Shown: positions 1 through 8,384 of the stretch, in pieces
How positions within the stretch are numbered: position 1 is the first letter of the stretch
Layout: each line of letters starts with the position of its first letter
Position numbers and translations under genes: made by a program
Source of the DNA: an uncultured Spirochaetales bacterium
Lineage (GTDB): Bacteria; Spirochaetota; Spirochaetia; Sphaerochaetales; Sphaerochaetaceae
Direction: 5' to 3'
Length of the DNA stretch: 64,000 bases
Assembly: GCA_934276485.1 (NCBI GenBank)
Contig: CAKQTE010000019.1
Location: 1-64,000 of the forward strand
Notes under the pieces: model-generated
Database searches by the model: none
What the model was told of the DNA's origin: nothing
The model's input: only the letters and a program-made list of their open reading frames with translations

Positions 1-124
1 TTATTAGATACCTACAACAAGATGTTCGTAGGCATGTGATTTAGGAACCGCCGTATACTGAAGACGGTACGTACGGTGGTGTGAGAGGACGGTAACTGAA
101 TTAATCAGTTGCCTCCTACTCGAT
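1..124 (+). mobile_element. 3' end of a group II intron (domains V and VI)
   Basis: Bases 47-80 fold as a group II intron domain V: a lower stem of nine pairs (47-55 with 72-80), a two-base bulge at 70-71 and a short capped upper stem. Bases 83-121 fold as domain VI: 83-89 pair with 114-121 leaving A118 bulged, and 91-98 pair with 106-113. A118 is the expected branch-point adenosine, and the intron should end at about 124 (CTCGAT). Bases 1-44 are probably the end of the intron reverse transcriptase reading frame; two frames stop here (37-39 and 42-44) and I cannot tell which is used. The rest of the element lies outside the window. Confidence 0.8.
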
Positions 125-207
125 TCTGAACACTAAATGCCAATCTTGTTAAATAAAGATTGATATTTGCCATTTGTCATTAGATAATCTTACTATTAGG
201 AATAACG

Positions 208-1383
208 ATGAACGATATAGGGAAGTATCACCAGAAGGAATATGACACAGCTCCTTCTGTAATAATCGAAGCGCCACAAGTAATGACTCTTCTTGGAGGC
301 TTTTCCGATTGCGTGAAAGGCTATTGCTTGATGAGTACTAATGATTATGGTATGAGAATTGCTATCTCCAAGCGAGATGATAACACTGTAAAAATCCAAA
401 ACATAACCAAGCAAGATAAGAAGAAATTCCTCATCTCGAATATCAAATACAGAAAAGAAGATAGATGGGCAAATGCTGCAAAGGCAATTTTATTTGAGCT
501 GGTTCTTTCTGGATACGAACTAACTGGAATGAATATCACAGTCAAAGGTCCTAGTGCCATTGGAGACAATGCAAGCTTTTCTGCAAGCATATTTGCAGGT
601 CTTTTGGTTGGTGTAAATAAGCTATTTGATCTTAATCTTGATGCAGACATGATGCTTAAGCTTGCATTCAATGCAAATCGTTTCTCAGAGCTATTCCAGG
701 CGCGATTAAGAGATTTGATCTCAATCTTTACATCCCGTAAGGGTAATTTGATCTTCTTTGATCTTGAAAGCTATGACTATAAGATCATCGAATATCCATT
801 TAGCTCCCTTCCTGAGCTAAAATCGATCCTGATTTCTACATCTCTCCCTTATTCGGTTCTCACTCCAGAGATGGAAGAGTTCAGAGTCAGTGTCAATAGT
901 GTTCTTCAGGAGGTAAAGAACCGTCTTCCAAAAGGCTTTAAGATCAGAGAACTTACCGAGCATCAAATTAGGCAGGAGCTTAGATTGAAGCCCGAGCTTG
1001 AACGCAGACAGCTAATGTATGTTGTAGAAGAGTCAATGCTTGCAAAGAGTGCTTATGATGCAATAATCAACAAGGACTATGAAAGCTTTGGCAAGCTAAT
1101 GAACACAGAACAGAAGAATCTCTTTACAAAAGCAGAACTTACATCTCCTGAAATTGACTGGATTGTCAGAAAAGCCAGTGAGATCAATGGGGTCTTTGGA
1201 CTATGTCAGGTGTTTGTAGGACTAGCAGGTACCCTTATTTCCTTGATTGATAGTTCCTTGGACTTCTCTTATACTAGTCGTCTAGAAGAATATGAGCGCA
1301 TCTTTGGTTTCCATGCCACAATAAGGCCATATATACCTTCTGGAGGCGTGAGGTTAGTTGAAGATGAGGATTCTTCTTGTTAA
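208..1383 (+). CDS. Galactokinase-like GHMP-fold protein, probable pseudoenzyme
   Basis: The 391-residue protein has galactokinase length and order but degenerate motifs. The substrate motif (normally APGRVNLIGEHTDYN) appears as APQVMTLLGGFSDCVKG at residues 22-38 and has lost the catalytic Arg and the Glu-His-x-Asp. The ATP loop (normally GxGLSSSAS) is KGPSAIGDNASFSAS at 113-127. The Asp of the catalytic base region may survive as Asp169 (RLRDLISIF). The C-terminal glycine motif is also blurred (VFVGLAGTL). An AGGAA ribosome site lies 5 nt before the ATG. It heads a run with surE and a Cys-cluster gene. A sugar-sensing or structural role is possible; kinase activity looks doubtful. Confidence 0.7.
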   Translation: MNDIGKYHQKEYDTAPSVIIEAPQVMTLLGGFSDCVKGYCLMSTNDYGMRIAISKRDDNTVKIQNITKQDKKKFLISNIKYRKEDRWANAAKAILFELVLSGYELTGMNITVKGPSAIGDNASFSASIFAGLLVGVNKLFDLNLDADMMLKLAFNANRFSELFQARLRDLISIFTSRKGNLIFFDLESYDYKIIEYPFSSLPELKSILISTSLPYSVLTPEMEEFRVSVNSVLQEVKNRLPKGFKIRELTEHQIRQELRLKPELERRQLMYVVEESMLAKSAYDAIINKDYESFGKLMNTEQKNLFTKAELTSPEIDWIVRKASEINGVFGLCQVFVGLAGTLISLIDSSLDFSYTSRLEEYERIFGFHATIRPYIPSGGVRLVEDEDSSC

Positions 1384-2089
1384 TGATGATGGTTATAAAG
1401 CAGATGGCATAAATGCCCTCGATAAGGTTCTTTCCGAATATGGACATGAAATCTATATGGTAGCTCCAAGCGTTGAGCAAAGTGGAAAGTCTCATTCAAT
1501 GACTCTAAACGAGCCTGGACATATCCATCGTTTTGCAGATAAGCACTACAATGTTGATGGTACCCCTGTAGATTGTATGATCTATAGCTTGAAATCCACT
1601 CTGTTGGATAAAAAGCCAGATTTGATCGTATCTGGAATAAACCATGGATACAATCAATCTACCGATATTGTTTATTCAGGAACATGCGGAGCCGCGCGAC
1701 AAGCTGTTATGTATGGATATAAAGCCATCGCTATCTCTGCAGATAAATCCAAGGATGGCAAATTCAATTTCATTGCAGCTGCAACATTCTTATCTGAGCA
1801 CCTATTGGAGTTTGTATCCATGATCGAAGAACATTCCTTCTTGAACATAAACATTCCTTATGACTTCAATGGAAAGTATGAATATTCTTCAATTGGTATG
1901 ATTGAGTATGATGATCAATTTTCTCTAGATGAAGTAGGCGATGGAGAGTATGTGATCAAAAATACCGGATGCAATATCAAATACCATAGTGTTGATCAAA
2001 ACCATCCAAATGACTTTGAACTTACATCAAAGGGTATTGCTGCAATATCACTAGTGGAGATCTCTCCTACATATAGAGGAGGCTGTTAA
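1364..2089 (+). CDS. surE: 5'/3'-nucleotidase SurE
   Basis: SurE removes phosphate from nucleoside monophosphates, and from short polyphosphate in some species. The start MRILLVNDDG holds the metal-binding Asp-Asp pair typical of the family. SGINHGYNQSTDIVYSGTCGAA around residues 85-110 is the conserved substrate and metal region, read here as two adjoining segments. I start at ATG 1364 because it gives the usual SurE N-terminus; a TTG at 1358 is a possible alternative. The gene overlaps the end of the galactokinase-like gene by 20 nt and shares TAATG with the next gene, so the three are likely co-transcribed. Confidence 0.93.
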   Translation: MRILLVNDDGYKADGINALDKVLSEYGHEIYMVAPSVEQSGKSHSMTLNEPGHIHRFADKHYNVDGTPVDCMIYSLKSTLLDKKPDLIVSGINHGYNQSTDIVYSGTCGAARQAVMYGYKAIAISADKSKDGKFNFIAAATFLSEHLLEFVSMIEEHSFLNINIPYDFNGKYEYSSIGMIEYDDQFSLDEVGDGEYVIKNTGCNIKYHSVDQNHPNDFELTSKGIAAISLVEISPTYRGGC

Positions 2090-2388
2090 TGAAGAACTGG
2101 GAAGATATCTGCTCGAATTGTGGACTATGCTGCCATGAGAAGGTAGTTCTTCCTGACATGTTGATCATAGATGATGAAAAGAGCTGTGAGTTCTACTCAG
2201 AAGAGAATCATCGTTGCACTGTATATCCAAACAGGTTCAAGGAGTGCTCGAGATGCATGCGTGTCAATCTCTTTAGGGCTATGTTCTCTCCATCTCTTCC
2301 TAATGTTTGCGCCTATGTTCGTATGGCAGAGAAATATCACATACGCTTTGCCCGTAAGCGTGAAACAGTCATTGCATCTCTCGATTGA
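2089..2388 (+). CDS. YkgJ/UPF0153-type Cys-cluster protein
   Basis: This 99-residue protein has the pattern CSNCGLCCHE near the start, then CEFY, CTVYPNRFKEC and CSRC. This spacing is that of the YkgJ family, thought to bind zinc or an Fe-S cluster through the CxxCxxCC and CxxY..R..C motifs. No enzymatic function is established for the family. Its ATG overlaps the surE stop codon (TAATG), so translation is probably coupled. The next gene has its own promoter, so this is the last gene of the unit. Confidence 0.8.
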   Translation: MKNWEDICSNCGLCCHEKVVLPDMLIIDDEKSCEFYSEENHRCTVYPNRFKECSRCMRVNLFRAMFSPSLPNVCAYVRMAEKYHIRFARKRETVIASLD

Positions 2389-2411
2389 CAAGTGCTTTTC
2401 TTTTCATCGCC

Positions 2412-2440
2412 TTGACTTAGCTTAGAGATAATAATAACTT
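2412..2440 (+). promoter_or_regulatory. Promoter of the Fe-S cluster operon
   Basis: TTGACT (2412-2417) and TAACTT (2435-2440) are separated by 17 bp, upstream of an AGGAA ribosome site at 2450-2454 that serves the cysteine desulfurase ATG at 2460. Confidence 0.5.
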
Positions 2441-2459
2441 TAGATGGCGAGGAAATTAT

Positions 2460-3632
2460 ATGGATAGAAGAGTTGTCTATCTTGATAACAATGCTACAAC
2501 TTGCATGGCTAAAGAAGTCATGGAGATTATGCATGAAAATGACAATCTCTATGGTAATGCTTCTTCAATGCACACACTAGGCCGTAACTCCGAAGCAGGA
2601 ATTACATGGGCACGTGAGCAAGTTGCTAAGCTAATAAATGCGGATCCAGGAGATATTTACTTTACTTCTGGTGCCTCTGAGTCCAACAACACAGTCTTTA
2701 ATACATTTAGAGACCTTATTGATGATGGAGCTAAGAGGAATCGAATAGTCTTGTCAGCTGTTGAACATCCAGCATCTATCGAGACAGCGAAATATCTTTT
2801 GAAGAAGGGCTACAAGGTAGACTTTGCTCCAGTTGACAGAGAAGGCGTGTTGAATATCGATTCCTTCAAATCTCTTTTGGGCGATGATGTTGCTCTTGTT
2901 TCATTGATGGTTGGCAACAACGAATCTGGTGCTATCCAGCCAATTGAGGAAGTTTGTAAGCTGACGCATGAAGCAGGTGCTTACTTCCACACAGATGCAA
3001 CACAGGCTATTGGAAAGATTCCTGTAGATGTCGTAGCTATTGGTGCTGACTACCTATCACTATCAGGACATAAGTTCTATGGTCCAAAGGGAATTGGTGT
3101 ATTGTATGCAAAGCATGGTGTGCCTCTTACTCCATTTGTCCATGGTGGACACCAGGAGAAAGGCTACAGGGCAGGAACATACAACAACCAAGCTATCATT
3201 GGAATCGGAATGGCTGCAAAGCTTGCTTATGAGAATCTGGAAGAGGAACACGATAAGCTTTGGGCTCTAAGGGAAGAGCTAAGAAAGGGCATTGAAGCAT
3301 CTATTCCAAATGTCACTGTAAATGGACCAAAGGATGGCGCGAAGGTTCTTCCAGGAACATTGAATGTCTCATTTGCTTCCGCTGAAGGTGAGTCGATTTT
3401 GCTTTATCTTGATATGGAAGGCATTGAAGTTTCTACTGGATCTGCTTGTGCATCCGGTTCTCTTGAACCAAGCTATGTGCTTTTGGCTTCTGGCTTGCCA
3501 GTTGAGCTTGCTCATGGATCCATTAGATTCTCATTCGGTCGTTATAACACAAGAGAGGATGTAGCTTATGTACTCGAGCATCTTCCTCCTATTATCAAGA
3601 AGATCAGGGATATGAGTACAAGGAAGGCATAA
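2460..3632 (+). CDS. nifS: Cysteine desulfurase (NifS/IscS family)
   Basis: This PLP enzyme takes sulfur from cysteine and passes it as persulfide to the Fe-S scaffold encoded next. The start YLDNNATT is the family signature. SLSGHKFYGPKGIG contains the Schiff-base Lys, and TGSACASGSLEPS contains the catalytic Cys in the NifS/IscS-type loop. Length (390 residues) is normal. It is followed after two bases by the NifU-type scaffold gene, with the HTH gene third, forming a dedicated Fe-S assembly operon. The hydrogenase and other Fe-S proteins in this window are plausible clients. Confidence 0.93.
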   Translation: MDRRVVYLDNNATTCMAKEVMEIMHENDNLYGNASSMHTLGRNSEAGITWAREQVAKLINADPGDIYFTSGASESNNTVFNTFRDLIDDGAKRNRIVLSAVEHPASIETAKYLLKKGYKVDFAPVDREGVLNIDSFKSLLGDDVALVSLMVGNNESGAIQPIEEVCKLTHEAGAYFHTDATQAIGKIPVDVVAIGADYLSLSGHKFYGPKGIGVLYAKHGVPLTPFVHGGHQEKGYRAGTYNNQAIIGIGMAAKLAYENLEEEHDKLWALREELRKGIEASIPNVTVNGPKDGAKVLPGTLNVSFASAEGESILLYLDMEGIEVSTGSACASGSLEPSYVLLASGLPVELAHGSIRFSFGRYNTREDVAYVLEHLPPIIKKIRDMSTRKA

Positions 3633-3634
3633 TA

Positions 3635-4246
3635 ATGGCAAACAGTTTCATGGCCCAGTGGGTATATACAGATAAAGTAAAGGATCACTTCATGAATCCT
3701 AGAAACCTCTGGAAAGAAGATGAGGATTTCACTCCAGATGGAGTAGGAGAAGTTGGTTCTCTTGCTTGTGGCGATCAGATGAGAGTCGGAATCAAGGTCA
3801 AGGATGGAAAAATCGTAGACCTCAGATGGCTTACATATGGATGTGCATCCGCTATAGCATCTACATCGATGATGAGTGAAATGGCAATTGGAATGGATCT
3901 AAAGGATGCATACAACCTAAAGCCAGAAGCTATCATGAATGAGCTTGGCGGTCTTCCTGAGCATAAGTTCCATTGCTCTGTACTAGGAGACAAGGCTCTT
4001 AGAGCAGCGATTGATAACTATCTTGAGACTCATAATCTTCCAAACCCATACAAAGCCAAGGTTGCAACAATAATCTGTGAGTGCATGGGTGTAACAGATC
4101 AAAAGGTTGAAGAGCTTGTAAAGGAAGACAAGGTCAGAACACTAGATGACCTTAAAGAGCTTACTGGAGCTTCCACAAAGTGCGGAAGATGTAAGGATAA
4201 GCTTGAGGACTTGATCCAAGAACTTCTTCACATCTATGGTAAATAA
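3635..4246 (+). CDS. nifU: NifU-type Fe-S scaffold: IscU domain plus BFD-like [2Fe-2S] domain
   Basis: Residues 1-125 form an IscU-like scaffold with three conserved Cys (SLACGD near 45, YGCASA near 70, FHCSVLG near 113). Residues 140-195 form a BFD-like [2Fe-2S] domain (ICECMGVT and TKCGRCKDKL). The third domain of classical NifU, the C-terminal Nfu domain, is absent, so this is the short two-domain form (203 residues). It assembles clusters from iron and the sulfur supplied by the upstream desulfurase. The stop overlaps the next start as TAATG, so the HTH gene is co-translated. Confidence 0.9.
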   Translation: MANSFMAQWVYTDKVKDHFMNPRNLWKEDEDFTPDGVGEVGSLACGDQMRVGIKVKDGKIVDLRWLTYGCASAIASTSMMSEMAIGMDLKDAYNLKPEAIMNELGGLPEHKFHCSVLGDKALRAAIDNYLETHNLPNPYKAKVATIICECMGVTDQKVEELVKEDKVRTLDDLKELTGASTKCGRCKDKLEDLIQELLHIYGK

Positions 4247-4572
4247 TGCAGCATTCATACTATAAAGATGCAGTTAAGGACGCCCTTTGGCCTAAAAAGA
4301 AGGGCGTTCTTACAAAAAGATGTAAATACATTGAAATCACTCCAGTGCGTGATATGAGCGCAAAGGATGTAAAGGCTTTACGCTTGTATTTGCAACTATC
4401 AACATCGATGTTTGCGTCTCTTCTAGGTGTTAGCTCTAAGACAGTAGAGGCTTGGGAGAGTGGGGCAAATGTGCCATCTGGTCCTGCATTGCGCCTAATG
4501 AGAATGGCAGCAAAAAACCCCGACATCCTACTTGACGGCGGGGCTGTGATCGATAAAACCAGCCTTATGTAG
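4246..4572 (+). CDS. XRE-type HTH protein resembling HigA/MqsA-like antitoxins
   Basis: Of 108 residues, 40-90 form a helix-turn-helix (LYLQLSTSMFASLLGVSSKT) followed by VEAWESGANVPSGPALRLM, a signature typical of HigA/MqsA-type antitoxin DNA-binding domains. No toxin gene is adjacent: the upstream partner is the Fe-S scaffold, which it overlaps by one base, and the downstream gene is convergent. It may therefore be a transcriptional regulator of the Fe-S operon rather than an antitoxin. It contains no cysteine, so it does not itself carry a cluster. The 3' end overlaps the convergent gene by 8 nt. Confidence 0.75.
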   Translation: MQHSYYKDAVKDALWPKKKGVLTKRCKYIEITPVRDMSAKDVKALRLYLQLSTSMFASLLGVSSKTVEAWESGANVPSGPALRLMRMAAKNPDILLDGGAVIDKTSLM

Positions 4573-6211
4573 CGTTAAAGACCGATCCTCCAATAAATTC
4601 TCTCAGGATTGAATCCGAAGGAACACTGTCTGAGGCTATTGGATATACAAAGCTCAAGAATGTCAGCAGCCTTCGCGCAGTTGCGTAGCACTCTCCATCT
4701 TCTTCCGATACGCTTCTAAGAAGGGGAATTGCATATGGCGTCAACACTCCTAGTTCATACTCCAAGGCACTATTGATCATCACATCTGCATTGTTCTGAT
4801 ATGGGAAGATGTGGTTCTTCTCTCCTCGCTCCACGCTTGGCCACCTAGATAGTGTCTCAACAGCATCCATGCCTCTTGTTCTATTGTCTCTTACCATTCG
4901 CCTTAAGATTCTATTATCTGTTGTGGATATTCGCCCTCGTGAGTCGAGATTCAATTGGCACAGTGCCGAGATATAAACCTTGAACGAGAGAGTCTTATCC
5001 AGATCTGGCATTAGCTTTGGATTAAGACCATGAATTCCTTCAATTACCAAAATGGAATTATCGTTTAATGTTGTAGCTTCATCCCTAAATGAATGGTCGC
5101 GCTTCTTGAAATCATATGTTGCAAGATTAACACTCTTTCCTTCAATTAGATCATTGATCTGTTTTCTAAATAGCTCTACATCCAAAGCTTCCAACAGTTC
5201 AAAGTCTTTCTCTCCATTCTCATCAAGTGGAACAAACTCATCTGGTAGATAGTAATCATCAAGAGATATCTTTATCGGCTTAAAGCCATTTAAAATGAGT
5301 TCATTGCATAACTTCAATGAAAATGTTGTCTTTCCTGAGGAGGAAGGCCCTGCGATGAATACAACTTTCACGCCACCTTTTTCCTTTATCTTCGTTCCGA
5401 TGTCTGCGATGCGCTTTCTTTGAAGGCTTTCAGATAGAAGAATGGTCTGGTCAATCTGATTCTCCCTTTGTTTTAGGTTCAAGGCTCCCAAGCTTTCAAC
5501 TTCAAGGATGTTTGCAATCTTCTTGTTTTCCTGGAAAACAGAGAACAAAAGAGGATTGTCAACAAAAGGAACAATCTTTCTTTCAGTGGATCTTGGATAC
5601 CTTAATAGCATTCCATCTTGGTATTCCATTAAATCCCATTCCTTCAATAGTCCAACTGAAGGAAGCATTGGCTCATAGTATAGTTCCATTACACCATCCA
5701 TTGAACACACCTTATATTGTCCTGCATTGCAAGTATGTAGTAGGTTCTCTGTCTCAATAAGATTGTGTTTTCTTACATAATCAAGGGCTTCTGATGCAGG
5801 AATGGTTTCGATAGTGATTGGAAGATTGTCGACTATGGCGCGTTTCATCTCTCTCTTGAGAGCATCTACATCAGGCTTTTCCTTTCCTCGATAGCTGAAA
5901 TAGAATCCATCGCCCAAACTATGTCCAATTACAAGGGTCCTTTCTGGGAATAGGCGAGAAGAGGCATATCCGAGTAAGAAACATAGTGACTTTCTATATG
6001 TTCTTTTCCCTAGATTTGAAAATAGACGAACAGGAACTATCGTTGCATTTTTATATGCAGTTGAATTCAAGCTTCTTAGCTCTCCATTCACAAGCGCTGC
6101 AACAACAGGGTTTTTGTCATAGTCCAAAGTATCGCTTGCAAACATTTCCAATAGGCTTGGTTCTTGTTTTGCTTTCAGTTGAATGTCTGTTTTAAAAATA
6201 TCCTTTTCCAT
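4565..6211 (-). CDS. Uridine kinase-like protein with ThrRS-type N-terminal region
   Basis: Residues 1-215 resemble the TGS and second additional domain of threonyl-tRNA synthetase (VAALVNGELRSL; IGHSLGDGFYFSY, in which the HxxxH of true editing domains is not intact). Residues 280-548 form a uridine kinase/phosphoribulokinase domain with Walker A GPSSSGKTTFS, SLDDYY, the base motif RDHSF and VIEGIHGLNP. Such fusions occur in spirochaetes, Thermotoga and clostridia and are annotated as nucleoside or uridine kinases; their true substrate is unclear. The start is ATG 6211, with a -10-like TAATAT six bases upstream and no ribosome site. It is divergent from the AOR-like gene. Confidence 0.85.
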   Translation of the reverse strand: MEKDIFKTDIQLKAKQEPSLLEMFASDTLDYDKNPVVAALVNGELRSLNSTAYKNATIVPVRLFSNLGKRTYRKSLCFLLGYASSRLFPERTLVIGHSLGDGFYFSYRGKEKPDVDALKREMKRAIVDNLPITIETIPASEALDYVRKHNLIETENLLHTCNAGQYKVCSMDGVMELYYEPMLPSVGLLKEWDLMEYQDGMLLRYPRSTERKIVPFVDNPLLFSVFQENKKIANILEVESLGALNLKQRENQIDQTILLSESLQRKRIADIGTKIKEKGGVKVVFIAGPSSSGKTTFSLKLCNELILNGFKPIKISLDDYYLPDEFVPLDENGEKDFELLEALDVELFRKQINDLIEGKSVNLATYDFKKRDHSFRDEATTLNDNSILVIEGIHGLNPKLMPDLDKTLSFKVYISALCQLNLDSRGRISTTDNRILRRMVRDNRTRGMDAVETLSRWPSVERGEKNHIFPYQNNADVMINSALEYELGVLTPYAIPLLRSVSEEDGECYATARRLLTFLSFVYPIASDSVPSDSILREFIGGSVFNAT

Positions 6212-6217
6212 AGATAG

Positions 6218-6226
6218 ATATTACCA
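6218..6226 (-). promoter_or_regulatory. Extended -10 of the uridine kinase-like gene; leaderless start
   Basis: On the minus strand TGG precedes TAATAT (TGn extended -10), followed by six bases and the ATG at 6211. There is no Shine-Dalgarno site in between. Confidence 0.45.
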
Positions 6227-6307
6227 ACAAGAAATCAAAAAATAAAAGAAAACTTTGTCCTAATATCCTTTTATTGGCGATTTATGTAACAAAAGTGCAA
6301 TTTGCAG

Positions 6308-6313
6308 TATAAT
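6308..6313 (+). promoter_or_regulatory. Consensus -10 of the AOR-like gene; leaderless start
   Basis: A perfect TATAAT lies eight bases before ATG 6322, with no ribosome-binding site. Transcription would begin at or within a base or two of the start codon. No good -35 is visible. Confidence 0.5.
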
Positions 6314-6321
6314 CTCAAGCT

Positions 6322-8022
6322 ATGAGTATTTTGTATGTCGATTTAACAGAAGGAGCTTTTTCTCTTCTCCCTAAGACGCCAGAAAGTGGCTTGGCGCTTG
6401 CAATAAAGCTATACAAGAGATATGAAGGGAAAGCAATGGTGCTCGCATCTCCTAAAAAGGAGAGTGTCAGATATCCTGGTGCGACAAACTTTATCATTGC
6501 ATTCAAAAGCCCATTGTCTGATCGACTTGAATTTCAGTACTCAAATCAACCTCCTGGATATTCCTTGTTCAAGATGGGATATGAGGCAGTTGTCATCATA
6601 GGAAAGGCAACAAGGCTTTCATATATCTCGATATATCCAGGCGCTAATGCAATATACCAATGTGAGCAGATGAGAGGAGCATCCTCTTCTAGTTTTGAAC
6701 AGATTGCAGGAAAGAACATCAACGACACTTTCCTATCCACAGGGCGAGCTTCTGACAATGGTGTAAAGTTTGCATCCGTCGTGTGTGGTGGCAAAGCCAT
6801 TCCTGGCGCAGGACTTGGATATGTGTTTGCGTCAATGAATATCAAGGGGATTGCATTTCAAGGATTCTTTAGAAAGGATGATCTTGCAAACGACAAGGCT
6901 GCCATGCGCTTTGTCCATAAGATAGAATCATCCAAATTCTCTAGGAGGATAAGAAAGAATGGAGCCAATTGTTTTATAGATGATGCAAATCGCTTGGGTT
7001 GGCTTCCTGTAATGAACTATTCAAAGCGCTTCGATCCAAGAGCATATTCTTTGGATGGAATCAGCTTTACAGAGGCTTTTGGCAACTTCCCTGACTCATG
7101 TCAGGAATGTTTCCTTGCATGTGGAAGAAGAAAGAAAGACAATTCGATCCTTCCTTCGTGGCAGGAGTGTATGGCACTTGGAACAAATCTAGGATTCTTT
7201 GATCCAAGAACAGTATCTAGTTTTGTGGATGCATCCTACGAAGAGGGATTGGACCCGGTGCATCTAGGTGCAATACTTGCATATGTTTCATCATTGAATG
7301 ACTCGAACCTAGAAGTGTTGTCTTTATCTGGAAAGACCAAGGAAGAGTATATTCGACTTATCCATTCCATTGGGGAAAGTAGAGGGGTCGGTGCTATCTT
7401 CAGAGAGGGCTTGAAAGGCTTTCCTGACGCAATCCAAAACAGCTATGGAGGTGCAATCCTTGCCGATTTGAGAGGTAGCTATTCATCAGCGATACTCACA
7501 TCCTTAGGCTTGGATATAGTTCTTCCTGCAGGATTGATTCTTCCAAAAAAAGAGCTTAATGCAAAGTGTGCTGCAACACTCACATTCTATGAACTATGCT
7601 ATACACTAGCCTTGCTTTCATATGGATATGGCCCGATTGTTACAGCATGTATCTTTTGGGATAAGCTTCCAAGCTTTGTATTCTCATCTCCTTTGTTGTT
7701 GCGTTTCTCTTCACATTGTTTTTCTGTTTATGGTCTCAAAGGGAAGGATCTATTAAGAAAAGGCATGGAGATTCTAGACGAGCTGGATCTATCCTTTTGT
7801 GATATTCCAGAGCATTTCAAGATGGATGTCGAAAGCAATAAAAACACATCAACTGTTCCTTTGCTTACTCTGCAGTCATTGTTCGACTATGAGAAATCCA
7901 AGGCATCAATATATCTGAAATCCAAGAGGGATATTATCCGTGCACCAAAAGGGAAGATCAAAGCCGCAGTAGCTCCAGATGAAGATCTAGGTCTTGATGG
8001 AGATCCGGGATTGATCAAATAG
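6322..8022 (+). CDS. Divergent aldehyde:ferredoxin oxidoreductase family protein
   Basis: Several AOR landmarks can be seen: GYEAVVIIGKA near residue 87, a GRGG-like region (CGGKAIPGAGLGYVFASMNI) at 155-174, and the cluster motif C260-x2-C263-x3-C267 (SCQECFLACGRR). A candidate fourth ligand is Cys443 (GPIVTACIFWD). AORs oxidise aldehydes to acids with a tungstopterin and a [4Fe-4S] cluster and pass electrons to ferredoxin. At 566 residues this one is slightly short, and several pterin-binding motifs are poorly kept, so the substrate is unknown. No molybdopterin genes are nearby. The last 136 bases overlap the opposing phosphodiesterase gene. Confidence 0.72.
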   Translation: MSILYVDLTEGAFSLLPKTPESGLALAIKLYKRYEGKAMVLASPKKESVRYPGATNFIIAFKSPLSDRLEFQYSNQPPGYSLFKMGYEAVVIIGKATRLSYISIYPGANAIYQCEQMRGASSSSFEQIAGKNINDTFLSTGRASDNGVKFASVVCGGKAIPGAGLGYVFASMNIKGIAFQGFFRKDDLANDKAAMRFVHKIESSKFSRRIRKNGANCFIDDANRLGWLPVMNYSKRFDPRAYSLDGISFTEAFGNFPDSCQECFLACGRRKKDNSILPSWQECMALGTNLGFFDPRTVSSFVDASYEEGLDPVHLGAILAYVSSLNDSNLEVLSLSGKTKEEYIRLIHSIGESRGVGAIFREGLKGFPDAIQNSYGGAILADLRGSYSSAILTSLGLDIVLPAGLILPKKELNAKCAATLTFYELCYTLALLSYGYGPIVTACIFWDKLPSFVFSSPLLLRFSSHCFSVYGLKGKDLLRKGMEILDELDLSFCDIPEHFKMDVESNKNTSTVPLLTLQSLFDYEKSKASIYLKSKRDIIRAPKGKIKAAVAPDEDLGLDGDPGLIK

Positions 8023-8384
8023 ATTCCATTCCTGTTTTCCAGGTGTGGAACATGAGAGTGTCCAAATATGAAGATAGAGCCTTTGCATAGATCGAAATCC
8101 TGGTAGAAATATCTGTCTCCATGTGTCATAACTGTATTTCTTCCAAATAGATTCAATGTCCTATATTGCGGTGGAAATGGTAGTGCGTCATAGCAATAGT
8201 AGCTATCGCAATTGCCTCTGACAGATATCATGTTTGAAAACAAAGGATGATTGTAATTAGGACATTGGTCTCCTGCAGATAGCACAGAAATTGGCTTGAA
8301 GTAGGCAATAGCTTTTTCAACTAGTTCAATACCGCTGTCACTGCCATGAATATCCGAAACAACTAGATAACACTCTTTATCCAT
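7887..8384 (-). CDS. YfcE/MJ0936-type metallophosphoesterase
   Basis: All metal-binding blocks of the small calcineurin-like phosphodiesterases are present: SDIHG, AGDQC, RGNCD, THGD and FGHSHVP, followed by LINPGSPSRPR. Members hydrolyse phosphodiesters such as bis-p-nitrophenyl phosphate in vitro; the natural substrate is unknown. I choose ATG 8384 because AGAGGTG lies five bases upstream; an ATG at 8414 in frame has no such site. The C-terminal 45 codons lie antisense to the end of the AOR-like gene. Confidence 0.85.
   Translation of the reverse strand: MDKECYLVVSDIHGSDSGIELVEKAIAYFKPISVLSAGDQCPNYNHPLFSNMISVRGNCDSYYCYDALPFPPQYRTLNLFGRNTVMTHGDRYFYQDFDLCKGSIFIFGHSHVPHLENRNGIYLINPGSPSRPRSSSGATAALIFPFGARIISLLDFRYIDALDFS

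Noticed and set aside
141..162. Terminator hairpin in the intron's right flank
   Set aside because: The stem is AT-rich, has an 8-base loop and no T run after it.
4246..4572. Complete type II toxin-antitoxin pair
   Set aside because: No toxin-like gene is next to the HTH gene; its neighbours are the Fe-S scaffold and a convergent kinase-like gene.
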